Shown here: in pieces, positions 59,417-64,000 of the stretch
How the letters are laid out: every line of letters begins with the position of its first letter
How positions within the stretch are numbered: position 1 is the first letter of the stretch
Assembly: GCA_048013815.1 (NCBI GenBank)
Contig: CM106585.1
Span: forward strand, 17,112,001-17,176,000
Source of the DNA: Setoptus koraiensis
Taxonomy: Eukaryota > Arthropoda
Direction: 5' to 3'
Length of the DNA stretch: 64,000 nucleotides
Translations under genes and position numbers: made by a program
The notes under the pieces: generated by a model
What the model saw: only the letters and a program-made list of their open reading frames with translations
What the model was told of the DNA's origin: nothing
Databases searched by the model: none

Positions 59417-61042
59417 TCAGATCGGCTTACAGATATCGCATTTTATCAATTCGCAACACTCTGGTCCACCACCATATAAATCATGCAAATACTTCCACAC
59501 TGGTTCCGTTATAGGATGATATAATTCACTAACAATTGGCCATTTATCTTCGGGTACCTTATCGTGCTCACATAAGAAATCGTCGTTCGTTATGGGGCCG
59601 GGCTCAACAAAAGTATTAAACCTGTTTATCCATTGTCTGGATATAAGATATTTCTTCAAATCGCTCCTATGTTGATTCTGCCGTAATATTTCACTTGCTT
59701 TAGATCGTCGTTCACTGGTAGTATCATCTAATGTTGCTTTCTGATAAAATAATATATATGCTTCGCAACTTTCAACTTGATAACTTTGCACCATTGAAAC
59801 ACATTGATCATCGAATTCATACCATTGTTCATCAAAACAATTCAATGCATAAGTTGTATAATGACCAGTGAGTAAGGCTGAACCATGATGACAAATACAA
59901 GCCACTAGATTATAAGTTGTACATTGAGCATTACTATCCTCACTCATGAAAGGCTCTAATTGTAATCCTACTAATGGGAATGAAACATGCGTAGTTATTT
60001 TTGCTGAACTAATTGACTCGTAACGTTTAAAATGTATGCACAATATCTCAGGTAATTTTAATATCTTTAGGTATTTGACTCCTCTGTTTTTCTTTTCACA
60101 CTTCTCGCAACTATATTCATTATCTCCTTCTAGTGGGTCAGCTCCGAAAAAAATAGAGAGACAATCTTGAAGTGATACGGAAGGGCCCCACAACCAGCCT
60201 GAGATCCAGCTTAGCCAATCCCAAAACCATCTGTAAGCAGTTGATAGAGAGACTATGTGAATTGGTCTAACAGCAGTCGATGTTGATTGCTCGTCACCTG
60301 TATGGTGATGCTGATGGCTTTGATCAAGATACTGTTGTTGATGTTGTCTGTCGCCATCTTTGTTGCTATATAACTTGTTACTATTATTGCTAATGTTGTT
60401 GATATTATTATTAATGTTATTAGTTAGTGTGTTCGGACTTGGCGTTCTCAGCCAGTAGGGGTGATCTCTCGTTGGTATAGGGAGTGATAGATCTTTGAAT
60501 GTTTCTTTTGTGGTTGATACATTATTACAATTGGAGCACTGTACAGAGCTCAAAATTTTGAAGTTGAACGTGTCACTAATTATACTCTTGAATTTGTTCT
60601 CTTTCTTCTTGGTCTTGCCACATGCTGGCTGTTTCAATTCTTCGTGTAATTGTTCTAAGAAGCACCGGAGGAACTCTTGTGTATCTTGTTGAGTGTAGCC
60701 CCTAAATGCTGGATAAATACTCCTTATACCACGTATAATATTTGAAGGCACGGCATATTGTTGTCGTTTGACGTCCCAAATCTCCCTAATTAATTGTGAA
60801 TAACTATAACATAGGCCAGTTCTTTTAATATAACCTGAGCAATCCAAGATGAAACGTGTCAATTGTTGGCAGTTTGACAGAGCTTGTAAAGCACCATTCA
60901 TGTAGCATGTATTTCCAAGATTTTGTAAACCACATAATCCTCTAGGATCTTCATCGTCTTCTTCCTCATCTTCCTTTAGGGCAGTAGTTTCATTGTGATC
61001 TGGCGTAAGCCTATCTGATGAATTAGAAGATGATGACTCCAT
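59417..61042 (-). CDS. USP20/USP33-like deubiquitinase
   Basis: This is a ubiquitin-specific cysteine protease (peptidase C19). In the 541-aa protein the Cys box GLQNLGNTCYMNGALQALSN starts near residue 39 (catalytic Cys in GNTCYMN). Next come GYTQQDTQEFLRCFLEQLHEEL and FKDLSLPIP, then zinc-type CxxC pairs (CSNC, CEKC). The His box is CHHGSALLTGHYTTYAL with WYEFDD. One DUSP-like C-terminal domain (SRQWINRFNTFVEPGPITN...YGGGP...CDIC) follows. The order and sequence fit USP20/33. Compared with the human pair it lacks the N-terminal ZnF-UBP domain and one of two DUSPs. An Asn/Gln/His-rich insertion (about residues 205-255) lies inside the catalytic domain. It is head-to-head with APC5 across 305 bp. 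Confidence 0.9.
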   Translation of the reverse strand: MESSSSNSSDRLTPDHNETTALKEDEEEDDEDPRGLCGLQNLGNTCYMNGALQALSNCQQLTRFILDCSGYIKRTGLCYSYSQLIREIWDVKRQQYAVPSNIIRGIRSIYPAFRGYTQQDTQEFLRCFLEQLHEELKQPACGKTKKKENKFKSIISDTFNFKILSSVQCSNCNNVSTTKETFKDLSLPIPTRDHPYWLRTPSPNTLTNNINNNINNISNNSNKLYSNKDGDRQHQQQYLDQSHQHHHTGDEQSTSTAVRPIHIVSLSTAYRWFWDWLSWISGWLWGPSVSLQDCLSIFFGADPLEGDNEYSCEKCEKKNRGVKYLKILKLPEILCIHFKRYESISSAKITTHVSFPLVGLQLEPFMSEDSNAQCTTYNLVACICHHGSALLTGHYTTYALNCFDEQWYEFDDQCVSMVQSYQVESCEAYILFYQKATLDDTTSERRSKASEILRQNQHRSDLKKYLISRQWINRFNTFVEPGPITNDDFLCEHDKVPEDKWPIVSELYHPITEPVWKYLHDLYGGGPECCELIKCDICKPI

Positions 61043-61347
61043 CTTAAGTATAATACAGCTCGCGGTTTTTTAAAGTATATATGGCGATGATAATAGTTAT
61101 TATGTTTGCTTCAATTTGTTTTAATTTGTCGCCATCGTAGTCTTTCTTATTGAAATATATTGTGTAAACATCGAGTTCTGAATGGAAAAGATTCGTTCTA
61201 TATTCAGTTCTTTGTAAAAATCAATTGATAGGCTTTTCATGCATCGTTTGCAAATTTGGCGCCTCGCTCGGAGATATTTGTTACTCTAACGGGCGCTCTA
61301 TTCTAATGTAGCATTAGTGCAGGCCATGGACGAGTGAAAGTTTCAAC
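61043..61347. promoter_or_regulatory. Shared USP/APC5 promoter region
   Basis: 305 bp between divergent starts. On the APC5 side an upstream ATG at 61326 opens a three-codon frame before a stop, a possible uORF. Promoter function is inferred from position. Confidence 0.45.
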
Positions 61348-63828
61348 ATGCGTTTAACATATGAAGATTCTCCTCGGACGATACCATATTATTACCGTAA
61401 CAATTTTCATTTACCTGTAATTTCCATCAAGCTATATTTTCTCGGTGACATCCATCTTATCAACCTACCAGACAGAGACAATTTCCCAGAACTCAATCAT
61501 CTCCAGGAGCCCGAGATGAGTGTCAATAATGGCGCTCGCGACTTTTCTGTCACTCCCTACAAGTTGTGTGTCAGCATACTGATCACTGCATTCAATAGTA
61601 GACGTGAGTCACTCACATCTAGACAGAGTGGCAAAATGTGTTTATTTCTATTAAACTTGGTACGACAATCAGAATACTCTTTCAGACAACTATGTGATCT
61701 CATTGAATCCTATTGCACCTGCGAGGGCTTACCTGGTACTATCAAAACAGATTTTGAGGATACAATCAACAGTTTCAGAGATGCCGGTATACACAGCCTA
61801 TTTGATGTCGTCGCTAAATTTAGAGATTCTGTGAATATGACCAGCGTTAGTATGAACGCGAAACTCATTGAAAAGTCTACCGTAGCAGGATTGTACTTAC
61901 GCAAAGTATACATTTATTATGATAAGATGAACTTTACCGATTGCACTAATTTATATAATGATCTCATTGTCTATCTCGATAACAGTGGACCGCATAAGAA
62001 GCGAAAACAGGCTACTGCTGAACAACAAAAACAGTCGAGTGCCAAAGTTTTCAAGACTCCATACAAGTTATTTGATTTTAATTCTTCTATGCATGGTTCA
62101 TCGACGAAGAAATCAATCCGTCTAGCCACCACTCCACAGGTTAAGACTTGGCAAACTCCACGAGCGCCAAGATCATCCCCTCGAGTTACATCACAACGCA
62201 GGAACAATTTGAGGCCCCCACCAAGTGCTCAACTTCAAACATCCTTTCAGATGGATATTGTGGGCTCTCAGGCCCCTACTACTGCAGCCAATTATGGTAG
62301 CCAATTCGAGATGGGAACCAAAAATTATGATGATCAGACAGGTCATGATATTCCCACTCAATTAAGTTATCTCATCAACCACCAAATCGCCTGTTTGCAA
62401 GCCAATGAGCAAAGAGCCCATAATCCACACGATCTCTATCAGGCCATAAAGCGACCAGCCGATGCCTCAGATTTGGCGCACAAAGCAGCCAAAAGTGATA
62501 CAATTTTCCTTAGATATTTGAATTTGCTAAGGGTCAATGAATTTGTTGCCAGCAAACAATTACTAATGGCGTACTTTGATGGAGTTTCTGACAATGTCTC
62601 ACGTAGTTATTCTGCCCTTAATTGTTCGATATGGTATTTTCATTTTGGTCATCATCAGAGAGCAATTGAGTGTCTTCAGGAATGCTTTTGTTGCGCTCAG
62701 GCAGCTGATGACGAAAAGTGTTTACTCATCTCTCTCATGTGGTTAGCTAGGATTGTAATTGCGTCTAAGCAAAAAAAATCATCAAGATACAACGTGTACG
62801 CTTTGTTGAGTCACGTACAGAAACGCACCAATGACCTCGGCAACATGCATTATGTTCAAGCCATGGTGTCTCTCATACTTGACCAGTTAACTGGGCCCAA
62901 GGTGAGACCTCACATAGCGAATAAGCCAGTTAAAAAGTATAAAGATAATCAAACTGATGAATTTTTACCTACAGCTGAAATGTTGGCAGTGAAGTACTCC
63001 ATGAATGATGTTCTAACGATGAACTATGCTTTACAATCCGCTCACTATCACCTAATAGGAGCTAGCCAGCTCGCCGCTTTAACGTCGCAAGTGCTACTTC
63101 ATTTTGATCTGATAGAGAAATGTGGGGATGAAGACATACTATTGGTTAATGAGAATACTTTTATAGCCATACGTAATCTTGCTTATCATGTATGGAATAG
63201 CTGTAGGAATTTGGCTTTAGTTTGCGAAATTTTGGTCGAACTATGCTCGAATAGGATCCCCAAGCACCGAACCGATCATCACAGTATTTGGAGGCTAGCG
63301 CTGGCTGAGATTTCCTTTGAATATTACTTAGAGGAGAAAAACTGGGCTGCAGCTCGAGAAATGATAGATCTCATACAAGTGTATGACTATGAAAGCGGAC
63401 AACTGAGATTAGTTGAACTTGTTAAGCAGATGTCGGATACGAAGAAGGGACTATGTATTGTCAATGAACTGATAACTAGGATTGACAATGAAATACAAGA
63501 GGACAAGATCGCCAGAGACGATGTAATGATGCCTAGCGAGCATAAAGCCTATATAAAATCTAAAGCGTTATTATTGCGCGCCTCGCTCATGAATAATGTT
63601 GCCACAATATTCGAGTGTTTACAATTTGTAACAGTTAACAAATTCTATCATGTCAGAACGGCTTGTCTGATGGAGTTGGCCAGATATCTTCAAAGGGTAG
63701 GCATGATAGAAAGTTCAAGTCGGGTGATTAATTCAATAATGATTGACATACTTTCCAATGGGACATTCATGGAGCAACGTGAGGCTAATAGAATAATTGA
63801 GGCTAATAACAAGGCAATTTGTCAATAA
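61348..63828 (+). CDS. ANAPC5: Anaphase-promoting complex subunit 5
   Basis: APC5 is a TPR scaffold subunit in the platform of the anaphase-promoting complex, the E3 ligase that targets cyclins and securin. The protein matches APC5 in its N-terminal VTPYKLCVSILI block, in STVAGLYLRKVYIYYDKMNFTD, and in the TPR region FLRYLNLLRVNEFVASKQLLMAYFD, ALNCSIWYFHFGHHQRAIECLQECF and SLMWLARI (each split from longer matches). Opening at 61348 gives 826 aa, but conserved sequence starts after an in-frame ATG at 61516 (770 aa), so the first 56 residues may be 5' leader. The region about 215-320 is Ser/Gln/Lys-rich and looks disordered. Total length is near the human 755. AATAAA overlaps the stop codon. 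Confidence 0.9.
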   Translation: MRLTYEDSPRTIPYYYRNNFHLPVISIKLYFLGDIHLINLPDRDNFPELNHLQEPEMSVNNGARDFSVTPYKLCVSILITAFNSRRESLTSRQSGKMCLFLLNLVRQSEYSFRQLCDLIESYCTCEGLPGTIKTDFEDTINSFRDAGIHSLFDVVAKFRDSVNMTSVSMNAKLIEKSTVAGLYLRKVYIYYDKMNFTDCTNLYNDLIVYLDNSGPHKKRKQATAEQQKQSSAKVFKTPYKLFDFNSSMHGSSTKKSIRLATTPQVKTWQTPRAPRSSPRVTSQRRNNLRPPPSAQLQTSFQMDIVGSQAPTTAANYGSQFEMGTKNYDDQTGHDIPTQLSYLINHQIACLQANEQRAHNPHDLYQAIKRPADASDLAHKAAKSDTIFLRYLNLLRVNEFVASKQLLMAYFDGVSDNVSRSYSALNCSIWYFHFGHHQRAIECLQECFCCAQAADDEKCLLISLMWLARIVIASKQKKSSRYNVYALLSHVQKRTNDLGNMHYVQAMVSLILDQLTGPKVRPHIANKPVKKYKDNQTDEFLPTAEMLAVKYSMNDVLTMNYALQSAHYHLIGASQLAALTSQVLLHFDLIEKCGDEDILLVNENTFIAIRNLAYHVWNSCRNLALVCEILVELCSNRIPKHRTDHHSIWRLALAEISFEYYLEEKNWAAAREMIDLIQVYDYESGQLRLVELVKQMSDTKKGLCIVNELITRIDNEIQEDKIARDDVMMPSEHKAYIKSKALLLRASLMNNVATIFECLQFVTVNKFYHVRTACLMELARYLQRVGMIESSSRVINSIMIDILSNGTFMEQREANRIIEANNKAICQ

Positions 63829-63900
63829 AGAGCACTCATCTTGTTGATTATTGAGAATAACAGACTAAATTGAACAACTACTCCTCGCTTCATCTCCCTT

Positions 63901-63999
63901 CTAAGCTCTCTTCGGTTGATTGTGTGGCCCGTTCACTAAGCTGGCTATTTGATCTGCGTTGAGGTTACTCAAAGGTACGCTCGATTCAACCCCAAAGTC
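63901..63999 (-). CDS. 3' end of an unidentified gene (partial)
   Basis: On the - strand an open frame enters from the window's right edge and runs 32 codons (starting DFGVESSVPLSNLNADQ) to a TAG at 63903-63901. Codon use is protein-like, and its stop lies 72 bp from the end of APC5, as for the other tail-to-tail pairs here. The fragment is too short to name. Confidence 0.4.
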   Translation of the reverse strand, partial: DFGVESSVPLSNLNADQIASLVNGPHNQPKRA

Positions 64000-64000
64000 A

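Overview
The window is nuclear DNA of an animal, most likely an arthropod with a compact, intron-poor genome. I favour an acariform mite, but that is inference: most genes are single open exons, the two spliced genes have introns of about 90-110 nt, the phosphatidylserine synthase and ARF1 proteins read like arthropod ones, and Asn/His/Gln-rich insertions occur in coding regions.

It has two very different halves. From 1 to about 29.5 kb I find no gene. The sequence is 'cryptically simple': short words and their reverse complements (TGTCA/TGACA, GTTGT/ACAAC, GGCAA/TTGCC, TGGCCA) recur everywhere, and local arrays of 5-22 bp units arise one after another with no shared sequence. Almost all long open frames there are by-products of these arrays. 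The region also has several perfect or near-perfect hairpins and a perfect 200-bp (GTGTT)40 tract. From about 29.5 to 34.5 kb the sequence looks more ordinary but still has no gene I recognise.

From 34.6 kb to the end genes are dense: a LanC-like protein (+), an initiator tRNA-Met (-), cytidine deaminase (-, three exons), mitochondrial DNA polymerase gamma (-), OPA3 (+), phosphatidylserine synthase (-), a DMAC2/ATP synthase factor-s-like protein (-), SF3B6/p14 (+, two exons), an NSD-type H3K36 methyltransferase (-), ARF1 (+), glucosidase I (-), a CD36-family receptor (-), a USP20/33-like deubiquitinase (-), APC5 (+) and the 3' end of one more gene (-). Head-to-head pairs with short gaps (POLG/OPA3, DMAC2/SF3B6, USP/APC5) and tail-to-tail pairs are typical of a compact genome. 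Several neighbours serve mitochondria or mitochondria-ER contacts.

The most notable find is at the POLG/OPA3 pair. The promoter, 5' leader and first 45 codons of OPA3 are present as an inverted copy that forms the promoter, leader and first 45 codons of POLG. POLG therefore appears to have taken over the mitochondrial targeting sequence of its neighbour OPA3.
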